DNA from: Phyllobacterium myrsinacearum
Lineage (GTDB): Bacteria > Pseudomonadota > Alphaproteobacteria > Rhizobiales > Rhizobiaceae
Assembly: GCF_014138285.1 (NCBI RefSeq)
Contig: NZ_JACGXN010000014.1
Span: forward strand, 1 to 64,000
Direction: 5' to 3'
DNA: 64,000 nt
Shown: in pieces, positions 1 through 9,067 of the stretch
How positions within the stretch are numbered: the stretch's first letter is position 1
Layout of the letters: each line of letters opens with the position of its first letter
The notes under the pieces: model-generated
The model's input: only the letters and a program-made list of their open reading frames with translations
Databases searched by the model: none
What the model was told of the DNA's origin: nothing
Translations under genes and position numbers: made by a program

Positions 1-107
1 CAGCAGAAGTCTTCCGGCAAAAACTGCTCGCACAGAGACGGCGTGCGGGTTAGCTTCAAAAGCGCGCAAGTCGCGCTTCAGCGTGAACTCACACCACAAA
101 GTTAAAG
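1..107. other. Possible upstream piece of the disrupted LysR gene
   Basis: Read forward in frame 1, the first ~70 bases give a short stretch including DGVRVSFKSA, which resembles the part of LysR effector domains lying just before the NNGTALV-type segment. That segment appears at 612. The piece ends where the insertion-sequence remnant seems to begin (about 108). The match is short and the left edge is cut by the window, so this is only a suggestion that both LysR pieces once formed one gene. Confidence 0.25.
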
Positions 108-197
108 TGTCCTGTTTCTGCAAAGTAGAAACGTCGCTGTGTCACCTTCTCGTTGATTGCAACGAGATTTGGGATGCGGATTTTGGGACTGATTTTG

Positions 198-611
198 ATG
201 AGCGAGCGCGAACTGCATCGTATTGAGGTTTTGTCAGAGGTTGTTGAAGGTGGCCGCACGCTGGCTTCGGCGGCCATTGTGCTGTCGTTGAGCGTGCGTC
301 AGGTGCAGCGGATCCTGCGGACCTTCTGTTTTGAAGGCGCTGCGGCGCTGCGTCATCGCGGCCGCGGCCGACGATCGAACAACCGCATCAATGATGGCGT
401 GCGTGACTTGGCGCTGCAACTGGTGCGGGAACGTTACGCGGACTTTGGGCCGACGCTGGCTGCCGAGAAGCTTTCTGAGCAAGGATTTTCCGTATCGCGC
501 GAGACGCTGCGCAAGTGGATGGCAAAGGACGGTTTATGGCTATCACGCAAACAGCGCCGGACGTTTCGCCAGCCACGGCTGCGACGGGAATGTGATGGCG
601 AGTTGATTCAG
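198..611 (+). pseudogene. N-terminal remnant of an ISNCY/IS1202-like transposase
   Basis: The reading frame from the ATG at 198 encodes about 138 residues. It starts with a helix-turn-helix (residues ~15-45, VRQVQRILR), followed by a basic linker rich in Arg (RHRGRGRRSNN) and a second DNA-binding region (VSRETLRKWM). This order is typical of the N-terminal part of ISNCY-type transposases of the IS1202 group. The frame then runs into GELIQ, where an intact enzyme would continue into the acidic catalytic domain. Instead it switches directly into LysR-like sequence. No catalytic domain and no right end of the element were found, so the protein cannot be an active transposase. The family name rests on motif resemblance only. 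Confidence 0.6.
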
Positions 612-868
612 GCAGACAACGGCACAGCTCTCGTCGCCGCCGCGGCGGCAGGACTCGGAATCGCTTACCTGCCCGATTGCCTCACCCACGAATATGTGGC
701 CTCCGGTGCGCTCGTACCGATCATGACTCGTTATCCGCCGCCCCCGCAGGTGCATATGTCATCCGCCCGCCAGGTCAGCATCCCGCACGGAAAATACGGG
801 TCCTCACCGAACTCCTGATCGAGTTTTTCGACCAGTCTCCACACTTTGCGAGAACTGTCCCTATCTGA
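612..868 (+). pseudogene. C-terminal remnant of a LysR-family regulator, frameshifted
   Basis: Directly after the transposase remnant, the same frame reads NGTALVAAAAAGLGIAYLPD and then EYVASGALVPI, the usual C-terminal half of a LysR effector-binding domain. At the C-rich run near 745-750 the homology moves to another frame. It continues there as GAYVIRPPGQHPARKIRVLT, then ELLIEFFDQSP, to a stop at 866-868. The remnant therefore carries both a missing front and a frameshift and is not functional. The join with the transposase at about 611/612 is most simply an old insertion followed by a deletion. Confidence 0.65.
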
Positions 869-1084
869 GTGGTCCGTCGGCTATGATGGTCTGGATCACG
901 AAAGGGACGACGATAGCCGAGCGATATGTATAAGCCTGACGAAAGCTTACGGGTCTGCCTCGTATTGTCAGAATCTTTAATCCAAGCCTGATTGCTGTTG
1001 GAGGAACCCTGGCAAGAAGTGGCGAATGATACCCCTCGTAAACTTGGGTATCTTAACCACCGAGGGGCATCATGAACAGGATAA
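869..1084. other. Non-coding junction with an imperfect inverted repeat
   Basis: No credible gene is seen. Positions 1029-1038 and 1061-1070 form a 10-bp inverted repeat (nine Watson-Crick pairs and one G-T) around a 22-nt loop. It lies just past the stop of the minus-strand oxidoreductase, and a perfect 12-bp palindrome (GGATAATTATCC, 1079-1090) overlaps that stop. The inverted repeat could end the minus-strand operon, but no T-run follows it. It could also be another mobile-element scar. Confidence 0.3.
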
Positions 1085-2254
1085 TTATCCGAACCGCCCC
1101 GGACGGAAGGTTTCCAGAAGTGGATTCAATTGCCCGCTGGCAATTTCGCCAGCCAGCAATTCTCCTGCAATCAGGCCGAGGGTTGCACCACTGTGGCTGA
1201 ACGCAATGTAGTATCGTGCGATGTCATTGAGCTGCCCAAAAACCGGTTCCCCGTCTCCAGGAATTGGTTTCGGTCCAACGAAATAGGTGTCGAGTTCCAA
1301 CTTTGGGTTGCCGTCGAGCACTTTCGAAGCTTCTTCGAGGAGCCTTGCCACCGTCGAATCTTTTACTTTGTAGATACCGCCCGGCCGCACGATGACCTCT
1401 TCCTCCGACCATGCAGAATCGAGTACGAGTGCGCCGGTCGGCGTCGGTCTGATCGCCACACGAGGGGTATTCAATACAGCCCGAAGAGGCAATTGTGTCG
1501 GCTTCGTCCGGACAAGTAACGCAATCGGTGTGCCATCGGGAATAAAATGCCCCGTCTCGGCCGCTGTGCCCGGAACATTGGCTCCGGTAGCCAATAGGAC
1601 CGCATCGGCTTCGAAGGTGATACCACTTGCCAAAGTAACCCCAGTTGCGCGGCCATTCTCAACCATAACCATGGCCAAGCCTGCATCGGTCACCAGCGTG
1701 CCACCGCGTTCCAAAAACTCCTGACTCAAGATGTCTATTAGACTGGGCAGATCAACCCAACCCTCGCCGGGATTGAAGACAGCCCCTTGCGGTGTGACAG
1801 AGCGCTTATCAACGCCAGGCGTAACGGCTGCGATCTCATCCGCAGAAAGGAGCTGAGCATCGTATCCGATGTCGCGTTCATACCTAAAAACCGCTGCAAT
1901 CTCATTCGCATCATCGTCTGCGTCCCACGTTAGCCCTCCATCGAAACGCAGCCACGCGACATCGGGATACTTTGCTGCCAGGGTGCGATAACGATCTATG
2001 CCGGCCATCCGCAAACGGTGGTATTCATCCGAGCGTTTCCGCGAAGAATTCAGCCAGGCTAATGAGCGCCCCGATGCACCGCTTGCCAAAGGACCGTCGT
2101 TGACGAGGATCGTTTGAACACCCAAGCGAGTAAGATGGACAGCGGACGAGACACCAAAAATACCGCCGCCAACGACAATGACTTTCGACACCAAGGAAGA
2201 TGAATTCATGATAGAGACTTTCATTAGTATGATGGATTCAGATTGAACTTGCAT
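1085..2254 (-). CDS. FAD-dependent amine/D-amino acid oxidoreductase (DadA-like)
   Basis: The product is a soluble flavoprotein of the glycine oxidase/D-amino acid dehydrogenase (DAO) family. These enzymes oxidise an amino or imino acid and pass electrons to FAD. The Rossmann dinucleotide motif VVGGGIFGVSS lies near the N-terminus. A C-terminal FAD-closing segment (YYIAFSHSGATLGLIAGELL) is also present, and the length of ~370-390 residues fits the family. Three in-frame ATGs (2254, 2224, 2209) precede the motif and none has a clear Shine-Dalgarno; 2209 would put the motif at the usual distance from the start. The gene lies 11 bases downstream of an amino-acid ABC transporter on the same strand, so its substrate is probably imported by that system. 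The exact substrate cannot be read from the sequence. Confidence 0.8.
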   Translation of the reverse strand: MQVQSESIILMKVSIMNSSSLVSKVIVVGGGIFGVSSAVHLTRLGVQTILVNDGPLASGASGRSLAWLNSSRKRSDEYHRLRMAGIDRYRTLAAKYPDVAWLRFDGGLTWDADDDANEIAAVFRYERDIGYDAQLLSADEIAAVTPGVDKRSVTPQGAVFNPGEGWVDLPSLIDILSQEFLERGGTLVTDAGLAMVMVENGRATGVTLASGITFEADAVLLATGANVPGTAAETGHFIPDGTPIALLVRTKPTQLPLRAVLNTPRVAIRPTPTGALVLDSAWSEEEVIVRPGGIYKVKDSTVARLLEEASKVLDGNPKLELDTYFVGPKPIPGDGEPVFGQLNDIARYYIAFSHSGATLGLIAGELLAGEIASGQLNPLLETFRPGRFG

Positions 2255-2265
2255 TCAATAGACGG

Positions 2266-3819
2266 TTACAGAACCTCGGCCAGAAAACGTTTCAGCCGGG
2301 AGCTTTGGGGATGGTCAAAAATGGAGCTTGGTGTGCCCACCTCAACAACACGGCCCTCGTCCATGAAGACAACCTGATCGGCCACCTTACGAGCGAAACC
2401 CATCTCGTGCGTGACGACAACCATGGTCATGCCACGTTGCCCCAAATCAGCCAAAAGGTTGAGAACCCCTTTCACCAGTTCCGGATCAAGCGCACTCGTG
2501 ACCTCATCGAAGAGGATGACCTCCGGATCCATAGCCAGTGCACGGGCTATCGCCACCCGTTGCTGTTGTCCCCCGGAAAGACGGCTGGGGCGATGATGAC
2601 TGCGGGCTTCCAGCCCAACATCGGTAAGCCGTGCATGTGCAATACGCTCCGCTTCCGCCTTGGGCAGGCCCTTTATCTTGGTCAACGCAAGCATGACGTT
2701 CTCAAGCGCCGTATGATCCGGAAATAGGTTGAAATGCTGGAAAACCATCCCGACGCGTCTGCGCAGCTTCTCGGGTTTCATCGCTAGAATACTCTCACCA
2801 TCGATGCGCACATCGCCGCCCTTCGGTTCGACAAGCCGATTGATGCAACGCAGCAACGTTGATTTTCCCGAACCGGATGGCCCGATAATACATGTGACAG
2901 TGCCCGGTTTTATCGCCAAGGTTACCTGCTTGAGCACGTCGAGATCGCCGTATGACATATCCAGATTGCTGACCCCGAGACTTCCGCCCTTGAAACGCGG
3001 CTTGCTGGCTTCACTCCGGGCAGTCGTCGACTGCCTGTCGCGGGCACCGTTGTCATTGTGAATACCCTCCAGTTCGCTGACCTCGGCAAGTCCACTCGTA
3101 ACAGAACCGCTCTTATGCTTGCCAAGCCGCAGGCCGTTATCAATGTAATTCACCACGTGGGTCAGTGGGACCGTAATAAGGAGATAGAAGATTCCGGCGA
3201 GCAGAAGGGGTGACAGGTTTCCGGTAACAACGGCCTGATCCTGACCAACGCGGAATATCTCGCGTTCTGAAGCCAGCAAACCAAGAAAATATACGAGACT
3301 TGAGTCTTTGACGTTTCCAATGAATTGATTAACGAGTGCCGGCAATACACGCCTGATTCCTTGCGGGATCACAATCAGGCGCATCCCCTGCCCGTAACTC
3401 ATACTGAGGGCCCGACAGGCTTCCATCTGCCCGCGCTCAACGCTCTGAATACCGGATCGAATAATTTCTCCGATATAGGCACCTGCAATCAGGCTGAGTG
3501 CGAGAATCCCAAGAGGGTAAGGCGAAGGACCGAAAATCTCCCGGCCTATACGGGCAAATCCCTGTCCAATGAGAAGAATGGTCACGATTGCGGGCAGTCC
3601 GCGGAAGACATCAGTGTAAATACGCGCGGGAAGCCTCAACCATCTTGAGCGGGATATGCCCATGACTGCCAGCAATAGACCAATAAGAAGTCCAAGCACG
3701 GTCGAGGCCGCAGCAAGGATCAAGGTGTTTTTCACTCCGACGGTGATCATGGCGGGCAAAACCGCCGCCATTGCGTCCCAATCCAGAAAACTTCGACGCA
3801 GATTTTCAAGCCAATTCAT
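2266..3819 (-). CDS. Amino-acid ABC transporter, fused permease and ATPase
   Basis: One polypeptide of 517 residues joins a HisM/GlnP-type membrane permease (residues ~1-235, with the EAA loop around 130-153) to a GlnQ-type ATPase (from ~280). The ATPase shows Walker A GPSGSGKS (313-320), signature LSGGQ (414-418) and Walker B ILFDE (about 435-439). The two are linked by a poorly conserved stretch of ~45 residues. It would import a polar amino acid or opine-like compound together with the binding protein encoded just upstream. The start at 3819 is chosen because AGGGG lies just upstream of it; an ATG seven codons earlier lacks a good site. Val follows the Walker B Glu where most relatives have Pro. 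Separate permease and ATPase genes are the usual arrangement. Confidence 0.88.
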   Translation of the reverse strand: MNWLENLRRSFLDWDAMAAVLPAMITVGVKNTLILAAASTVLGLLIGLLLAVMGISRSRWLRLPARIYTDVFRGLPAIVTILLIGQGFARIGREIFGPSPYPLGILALSLIAGAYIGEIIRSGIQSVERGQMEACRALSMSYGQGMRLIVIPQGIRRVLPALVNQFIGNVKDSSLVYFLGLLASEREIFRVGQDQAVVTGNLSPLLLAGIFYLLITVPLTHVVNYIDNGLRLGKHKSGSVTSGLAEVSELEGIHNDNGARDRQSTTARSEASKPRFKGGSLGVSNLDMSYGDLDVLKQVTLAIKPGTVTCIIGPSGSGKSTLLRCINRLVEPKGGDVRIDGESILAMKPEKLRRRVGMVFQHFNLFPDHTALENVMLALTKIKGLPKAEAERIAHARLTDVGLEARSHHRPSRLSGGQQQRVAIARALAMDPEVILFDEVTSALDPELVKGVLNLLADLGQRGMTMVVVTHEMGFARKVADQVVFMDEGRVVEVGTPSSIFDHPQSSRLKRFLAEVL

Positions 3820-3901
3820 CCCATTCCCCTTTTGTTGCATTGACCATAAAGATCAAGCCGCAAGGCCGCCGCCTTCAGGCGTCAAAGCAGCGGCCATACG
3901 G

Positions 3902-4744
3902 TCATTTCTTGGGAAGGTACGCGTCGGGCATAGGTGAGCCTGGAAACCACTTTTCATAAAGCGTCTTCCAGGTCCCATCCTGCATTGCCGCATGGAGGGC
4001 CGTGTCTAATGCCGTTCGGAACGCATCGTTGCCTTTGCGAATAACGAAACCTGCTGGGGCATCGAAGGAGGGGATATTCACCGCGATCTTGAGTTCCGGA
4101 TAACGTTCACCATATTGCTTTGCGGCCTCATAATCGAGGAAATGGGCATCGATCGTTCCGTTGTTGAGGCCCGAAACTGCCGAATTGTTGTCGGGAAATC
4201 TGACAAGGTCCGTGCCAGCGAAATTTTTGGCAGCATAGATTTCCTGAAGAGTCCCCTGCACCACACCCAACCGTTTGCCTTTCAATCCATCAGCGGATGT
4301 AATTGCCTTATCGGCTGTGAGAACGGAGAGATACCCGGCAAGATAACCGTCGGAAAAGTCTACAGTCTTCTTGCGTGCTTCCGTCGTTCCAATGGCGGCG
4401 ACAGCCACATCAAAACGTTCATTGGCAACGGACGGCATGAGTGCCGAGAACTCCTGCCCCGTGAAAACCACCTGATCTTTTCCAAAACCAAGTCTGCTTG
4501 CAACATTCAGAAAAAGCTCGATGTCGAAACCAGTGAATTGGCCATCCGCGGTTGTAAACGTGTAGGGCTTTGCGTCACCCATCGTGCCAACGCTTATGAC
4601 TTTCTCGTCAATCAAACCATAAGGGTTGTCTTTGGCCGCCGCCATGCTGGAAACGGCCCCAAAACCGGCAAGCGCGAATGACAAGGTCATCATCCCAACC
4701 CGGGCAGACTTCATCATCCTGCTGAAGAGTATTAATTTGCTCAT
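3902..4744 (-). CDS. Amino-acid ABC transporter substrate-binding protein
   Basis: This is a 280-residue periplasmic binding protein of the SBP_bac_3 (polar amino acid) family. An N-terminal signal peptide has a basic start, a hydrophobic core ([14 protein letters not shown]) and a likely cleavage after SSMAAA. The mature part opens with the typical [15 protein letters not shown] and [17 protein letters not shown] segments, and the C-terminal lobe ends in [14 protein letters not shown], also typical. A GGAG Shine-Dalgarno lies 8 bases before the ATG. It is the first gene of the operon with the fused permease-ATPase (82 bases downstream) and the FAD oxidoreductase. It faces away from the LacI-type regulator, with two palindromic operators in between. 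Confidence 0.9.
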   Translation of the reverse strand: MSKLILFSRMMKSARVGMMTLSFALAGFGAVSSMAAAKDNPYGLIDEKVISVGTMGDAKPYTFTTADGQFTGFDIELFLNVASRLGFGKDQVVFTGQEFSALMPSVANERFDVAVAAIGTTEARKKTVDFSDGYLAGYLSVLTADKAITSADGLKGKRLGVVQGTLQEIYAAKNFAGTDLVRFPDNNSAVSGLNNGTIDAHFLDYEAAKQYGERYPELKIAVNIPSFDAPAGFVIRKGNDAFRTALDTALHAAMQDGTWKTLYEKWFPGSPMPDAYLPKK

Positions 4745-4868
4745 GTCTTGTTCTCCACTCTGAAAGTTATTTTTCTAATTTGGCATGCACTTGAAACTGG
4801 CGGGCTGACCCTTCATTGCTATCGGCTCTTAGATTGCCCGGATCGCTGAGAAACAAAAATTGCCATAT

Positions 4869-4903
4869 GAGACCGGTCTCTTATTGATTGAGACCGGTCT
4901 CAA
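4869..4903. promoter_or_regulatory. Tandem LacI-type operators
   Basis: Two copies of the palindrome GAGACCGGTCTC lie at 4869-4880 and 4890-4901. The second is embedded in a perfect 16-bp palindrome (4888-4903). Their spacing is 21 bp, two helical turns, so two dimers would sit on the same face of the DNA. They lie between the divergent binding-protein gene and the LacI-type regulator gene, and the central CG fits LacI-family operators. Binding by the neighbouring regulator is inferred. Confidence 0.8.
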
Positions 4904-4960
4904 TGCTAATTGATATATTCACATTGACCTTCCGTCAACAACCCTTGTAGTGCTTGAAAT

Positions 4961-6046
4961 ATGGAAACTGCTGCTCAAAAATCTCGATCCGTTACCGTCA
5001 GCGATGTGGCGCGAGAGGCCAACGTCTCGAAAGCAACTGCCGCACGCGTTCTGGGCGGATATGGCGTTGTCAGCGAAAAAGTCCGCGCAGATGTACTAGC
5101 AGCTGCCAAGGCACTGGATTATCGGCCCAATGAGCTGGCCCGAAGCATGACGACCGGAAAATCCGGAATTATCGGTGTGGTCGTCGGCGACATAGAGAAC
5201 TCATTCTTCAGCTTTGCTGTCCGCGGCATTAGCGATGTAGCGAGAGCCGCGGGATTCAACGTTATCCTGGCAAACTCCAGTGAACAAATCGAGGTCGAGA
5301 AAGCTGCCGTGCGTGTCTTGATCGGCAAACGCGTGGACGGGCTGATCGTCACCCCCTCAGAATCCCGTGACGTGTCGCATTTGCGGGAAATCCACCGTTC
5401 TGGCAGGCCGTTGGCCCTCCTCGATCGCGCTTTATCTGATTTCGACGTTGATACGGTTACCGTCGATGACCGGGATGCTGCGATGCGGGCAACGAAGATT
5501 TTGACGGAGGCTGGGCATCGCAATATTGCTTATGTCACGGCAGTTGATTTCGCTGGACGCGAATATCGAGAGCTTAAGCAAATCTACACATCCTCAGTTC
5601 GCGAGCGTATCGAGGGTTTTCTCGCTGCGTGTCGGGCGAGCGGCGTAGAAAAACCTGAGAGATTTGTGCAACTCGGCGCAACGAATTCGCAAGAGACACG
5701 GACAATCACTGAGAACCTTCTTTCGAAACATGATCGACCAACGGCGATCCTTGCATCCGATAGCCTGATCGCTCTCGAAGTATTCAAAGTCATTCGCGAA
5801 CGCGGACTGCGTATTCCCGAGGATATATCATTAATTACCTTCCATGACGCAGATTGGACAAGCGTGACGAGTCCGCCCATTACAGTCATTGATCAGCCAG
5901 CCTACACACTGGGTAAAACCATTGCGGAACTTCTCATTCGGCGATTAAAAGGGGAAACCCACACACCCAAAAGAGTTGTTATAGACACATCACTCATCGA
6001 ACGCGGTTCGGTTGGACCACCCCCTGGTATTAAAGGCGGTCAGTAG
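4961..6046 (+). CDS. LacI-family transcriptional regulator
   Basis: The 361-residue protein has an N-terminal LacI helix-turn-helix and hinge (residues ~10-60: VTVSDVAREANVSKATAARV, then LDYRPNELARSM). A periplasmic-binding-protein-like effector domain follows (GIIGVVVGDIENSFFS; VDGLIVTPS; ILASDSLIALEVFKVI; PPITVIDQPAYTLG). Such proteins repress transcription until a small ligand binds. The two palindromes at 4869-4903 lie 58 bases upstream and are shared with the divergent amino-acid transporter operon, so it probably controls that operon and itself. LacI regulators mostly sense sugars, so the pairing with an amino-acid-type transporter and a DadA-like oxidase suggests an amino sugar, opine or similar ligand. 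That last point is inference. Confidence 0.88.
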   Translation: METAAQKSRSVTVSDVAREANVSKATAARVLGGYGVVSEKVRADVLAAAKALDYRPNELARSMTTGKSGIIGVVVGDIENSFFSFAVRGISDVARAAGFNVILANSSEQIEVEKAAVRVLIGKRVDGLIVTPSESRDVSHLREIHRSGRPLALLDRALSDFDVDTVTVDDRDAAMRATKILTEAGHRNIAYVTAVDFAGREYRELKQIYTSSVRERIEGFLAACRASGVEKPERFVQLGATNSQETRTITENLLSKHDRPTAILASDSLIALEVFKVIRERGLRIPEDISLITFHDADWTSVTSPPITVIDQPAYTLGKTIAELLIRRLKGETHTPKRVVIDTSLIERGSVGPPPGIKGGQ

Positions 6047-6157
6047 CGTGCGCGGTCTCGTTGCCCCTAGAGCAACGATCAGTCGCTATCTCAATCAGAT
6101 CGGCTGTATCAATACCTCCGTGCTGTTGCCTCCCTCTTACCTACCTCGCTGGCTGCG

Positions 6158-6177
6158 TGGCATGGCATGGCATGGCA
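6158..6177. repeat. Four tandem copies of TGGCA
   Basis: The 5-mer TGGCA occurs four times head to tail between the 3' ends of the LacI and LysR genes. It lies outside both coding regions. It looks like a slippage-prone simple repeat; no function is evident. Confidence 0.9.
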
Positions 6178-6192
6178 ATCTGCGCTCGGTCG

Positions 6193-7116
6193 TCAAGATG
6201 GCTCAATGGTTTTATTGTCGGCGCGCAACAGCCGTAAGTGATTGATCAATGCCCTGAACGCTGGAGATGTTCTGGTCCGATCCGGATAGTAAAGGCTAAA
6301 ACCCGGCAAATCCGGAAGCCAGTCGGACAAGACAGAGACGAGTCGCCCAGACTTGATATCCCCGCGAACCTGAACCTCGAAAAGGTAGGCGAGCCCCAAG
6401 CCGTCGAGAGCCGCGGAGCGTATCGCCTCTCCATCGTTGAATACCAGATGGCCGCCTGTTTTGAACTCGACAGTCTTGCCCTTTTTCGACAACGGCCAGC
6501 GGTAGAGCCTCGTCGAGCTGACGAAACGATATCCGATGCAGATATGCGCCGAGAGGTCGTTGGGATGCGTGGGAACCGGACCGTGTTTTTGAAGATACTC
6601 CGGGGAGCCCACGATCATAACAGGTGCGGATCGCGTAAGAGGTACAGCGACCATATCCCTATCGACCAGGTTACCGAACCGGATACCTCCGTCGAATCCT
6701 TGGGCTACGACATCGCTAAATCCCTCGTCGATCGACACCTCAATTGACACATTCGGATATTTCTCGCGAAACGACGTAAGTGACGGACGAAGAATGGTCT
6801 CGTAGGCGACAGGAACCATCGTCAACCGAACGGCACCTGAAACAATAGAACGCATCTCCTGCAGGTTGGCCAGTTCGTCGCCGATATCCCGAAGGGCTGG
6901 TACGAGCGTCCCGAGAAGTTGCCTTCCCGCCTCGGTCGGCGCGACGGTGCGTGTCGTCCTGGCAAGCAAAGCTACGCCGACACGTTGCTCAAGCTGCCTT
7001 ACCGCATAGCTGAGCGACGATTGCGAAATTCCAAGCTCGGCTGCGGCAGCCGTAAAACTCTGGTGTCTTGCTACGGTCTCGAAGACGGCAAGGTCACGAA
7101 GTACGAGGCGATCCAT
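6193..7116 (-). CDS. LysR-family transcriptional regulator
   Basis: This 307-residue protein has the LysR layout: an N-terminal winged helix (residues ~5-64, LAVFETVARHQSFTAAAAEL and LGISQSSLSYAVRQLEQRVG) and a C-terminal effector domain of the CrgA/PA2206-like type (RFVSSTRLYRWPLSKKGK; NDGEAIRSAALDGLGLAYL). LysR proteins usually activate a divergent neighbour in response to a metabolite. Here the neighbour is a secreted alpha/beta hydrolase starting 103 bases away. A perfect 11-bp palindrome (7154-7164) between them is a candidate binding site. The effector cannot be predicted. Confidence 0.88.
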   Translation of the reverse strand: MDRLVLRDLAVFETVARHQSFTAAAAELGISQSSLSYAVRQLEQRVGVALLARTTRTVAPTEAGRQLLGTLVPALRDIGDELANLQEMRSIVSGAVRLTMVPVAYETILRPSLTSFREKYPNVSIEVSIDEGFSDVVAQGFDGGIRFGNLVDRDMVAVPLTRSAPVMIVGSPEYLQKHGPVPTHPNDLSAHICIGYRFVSSTRLYRWPLSKKGKTVEFKTGGHLVFNDGEAIRSAALDGLGLAYLFEVQVRGDIKSGRLVSVLSDWLPDLPGFSLYYPDRTRTSPAFRALINHLRLLRADNKTIEPS

Positions 7117-7153
7117 TTATCTAACTCATCGATAGGGACATGCGAATTACATG

Positions 7154-7164
7154 ATCTAATAGAT
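7154..7164. promoter_or_regulatory. Candidate LysR binding palindrome
   Basis: ATCTAATAGAT is a perfect palindrome around a central base, in the 103-bp gap between a LysR gene and the divergent hydrolase gene. LysR proteins favour short dyads of this kind in such gaps. Only one clear dyad is seen. Confidence 0.4.
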
Positions 7165-7219
7165 AGGCGGTCCGTTCGCTATATTCGAGACATGAAATTG
7201 AGTTAAGAGGTGTGAGACA

Positions 7220-7954
7220 ATGAAGAAACTTATGCTGGCAGCCCTTATTGGAATCTCCATGGCTGTCCCCGCCTTTGCGGATGCCACAAATATTGTGCTG
7301 GTTCACGGTGCGACGATGGACGCATCAGGGTGGCGGCCAGTTTACGACATTCTGAGAGCGAAGGGTCTGAAAGTTAGCGTCGTCCAACTGCCGCACACCA
7401 GTTTGGCGGACGACATCGCCGCCACCCGGCTCATCCTCAAGCAGCAGAAGGGTCCTACAGTACTCGTTGGTCATAGTTACGGCGGAGCGGTGATCACGGA
7501 GGCAGGAACCGACGACGTGGTAAAGGTGCTGGTGTACGTGGCCGCCCTGCAGCCCGACAAAGGCGAGAACTTGACCGAACTCTCCCAGCGGTACCCGATG
7601 AAAATCGATATGGAGATGCTCGACGCTCACACTTTTGTTCCTAGCCCGATGACGTATCATGACACGATCGCCGCAGACCTTCCCAAAGATGTAACCGACT
7701 TCATGTCCGCATCCTCGAAGCCGATGACTTTGGAAACCTATCAGGTAAGGTTCCACCAAGCGGCATGGCATGGGAAACCGACATTCGGCATCGTAACGAC
7801 CGAGGACCGGGTTATTCCTCCAGAGTTGCTGCGTTGGATGTACAAGCGGGCAGGAACCAAAACCACGGACATCAAGTCGAGCCATATGGTCTACATGTCT
7901 CATCCGAAAGAAACCGCAGACGTCATCCTCAAAGCCGTAAAGTCGGTAAACTAA
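7220..7954 (+). CDS. Exported alpha/beta hydrolase
   Basis: The product (244 residues) starts with a signal peptide (MKKLMLAALIGISMAVPAFA) that predicts export to the periplasm. The mature protein is an alpha/beta hydrolase. It has an oxyanion-loop segment LVHGATMDASGW, the nucleophile elbow GHSYGG (Ser about residue 91) and a C-terminal His in SSHMVYMSHP. The acid residue is probably in the TTEDRVIPP segment. It resembles the small salicylate-esterase-like group of hydrolases. AGAGGTG precedes the ATG. The divergent LysR gene probably controls it. The substrate is unknown. Confidence 0.82.
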   Translation: MKKLMLAALIGISMAVPAFADATNIVLVHGATMDASGWRPVYDILRAKGLKVSVVQLPHTSLADDIAATRLILKQQKGPTVLVGHSYGGAVITEAGTDDVVKVLVYVAALQPDKGENLTELSQRYPMKIDMEMLDAHTFVPSPMTYHDTIAADLPKDVTDFMSASSKPMTLETYQVRFHQAAWHGKPTFGIVTTEDRVIPPELLRWMYKRAGTKTTDIKSSHMVYMSHPKETADVILKAVKSVN

Positions 7955-8236
7955 CTGTCCCTGCCTCGGACACCGGATGGATTATCTCGATAGCGCGAGC
8001 GGTTTTTCCTTGAATATGGAGGTCGTCCGGTTTTGCCCTCGAGGGCAGTTGTTCGCTAGGAAACCTTCGTATTGTTTTCAGGGTTGCAAGTAGTCTTCCT
8101 CGTCCAAATCGAGGCGTGAACAATGCTATGATGGTACTAAGCGGCACTTCTTACAGCAAGAACTCTGCTTGTCATGGCAACAAGTACGACCCGCCCCGGT
8201 TGTGCCAAAGCGGGACCGATGACAGTCGGGCACCTT
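7955..8236. other. Non-coding gap between convergent genes
   Basis: No gene is supported here. A perfect 14-bp palindrome (TGCCCTCGAGGGCA, 8034-8047) is present. It has no spacer to form a normal hairpin loop and is not followed by a T-run, so its role is unclear. Confidence 0.5.
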
Positions 8237-9067
8237 TTATCCTTTGACACCCGACGAGATCATGACTGCCTCGGTGACTTTCTTTTGAAAAATCAGATAT
8301 GCTACCGCGACAGGCATCGCCCCAAGTAGCGCAACCGACATCAACCGTGCATAGAACACGCCAAACGCGTCCTTGACCTGTGTAATACCAACAGGGATCG
8401 TCATCATGTCCTCTGTAGTGACTGCAAGGAAGGGCCAAAAAAACTGGTTCCAGGCCATGATGAAGGTGATGATGGCCAGCGCTGTAGTGATGCCCCAGTT
8501 TAATGGCAAGTAGATCTTAAACAGGAGTGTGTAATCGCCACCTCCGTCGAGCACCACAGCCTCGCGCATCTCCTTCGGCACGGCATCGAAAAACTGCTTG
8601 TAGACGATGATCACAACCGGAACGATAAGCTGCGGCAAAATTATGCCAGCCCAGGTATTGATGAGACCCATGTCGTTGATCAGGATGAATTGGGTTACAA
8701 TCAGAGCCTGTGAAGGTACCATGAAGCTTGCCAGCACCACCCCATAGAGAATACGCCTCCCGGGAAACCGCATCTGGGAAATGGCATAAGCACACATCAT
8801 GCCGGACAGGATCACCGTTATCGTAATGATGATAGCGGTACCGATCGAGTTTATGTACCAATTGATGAGATTGGTGTTCCAGAGGATGTCAACATACGAG
8901 GTTAGATTGATTTCGTCCGGGAGAATACCCGCCCCATCCGAAACCACGCGTTCCTCTGAGCGAATCGAGGTTATAAAGGCCCAATAGAGCGGAAAAATCC
9001 ACAATGCCGCAGCGAGAAAAGTGCCGGCCGTCAATACCCAGTTTTCGATTTTTTTGACCGATTTCAT
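8237..9067 (-). CDS. Sugar ABC transporter permease (MalG-type)
   Basis: This 276-residue inner-membrane protein has about six hydrophobic helices and the EAA signature of MalG-type permeases (VPKEMREAVVLDGGGDYTLL, residues ~165-185). The second permease (MalF-type) lies upstream with a 4-base ATGA overlap, a sign of translational coupling. With the binding protein and ATPase it forms a CUT1-class sugar importer. The upstream arabinofuranosidase suggests an arabinose-containing oligosaccharide or its product as cargo. That substrate is inferred from context. Confidence 0.9.
   Translation of the reverse strand: MKSVKKIENWVLTAGTFLAAALWIFPLYWAFITSIRSEERVVSDGAGILPDEINLTSYVDILWNTNLINWYINSIGTAIIITITVILSGMMCAYAISQMRFPGRRILYGVVLASFMVPSQALIVTQFILINDMGLINTWAGIILPQLIVPVVIIVYKQFFDAVPKEMREAVVLDGGGDYTLLFKIYLPLNWGITTALAIITFIMAWNQFFWPFLAVTTEDMMTIPVGITQVKDAFGVFYARLMSVALLGAMPVAVAYLIFQKKVTEAVMISSGVKG

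Noticed and set aside
1029-1070. Inverted repeat as an insertion-sequence end
   Set aside because: No transposase or matching second end is found next to it and no target duplication is visible.
6012-6245. A 77-codon plus-strand frame after the LacI gene
   Set aside because: It starts inside the LacI gene, includes the TGGCA repeat and shows no protein-like pattern.
8034-8047. Perfect palindrome as a terminator
   Set aside because: It has no loop spacer and no T-run, so it is not a convincing terminator.
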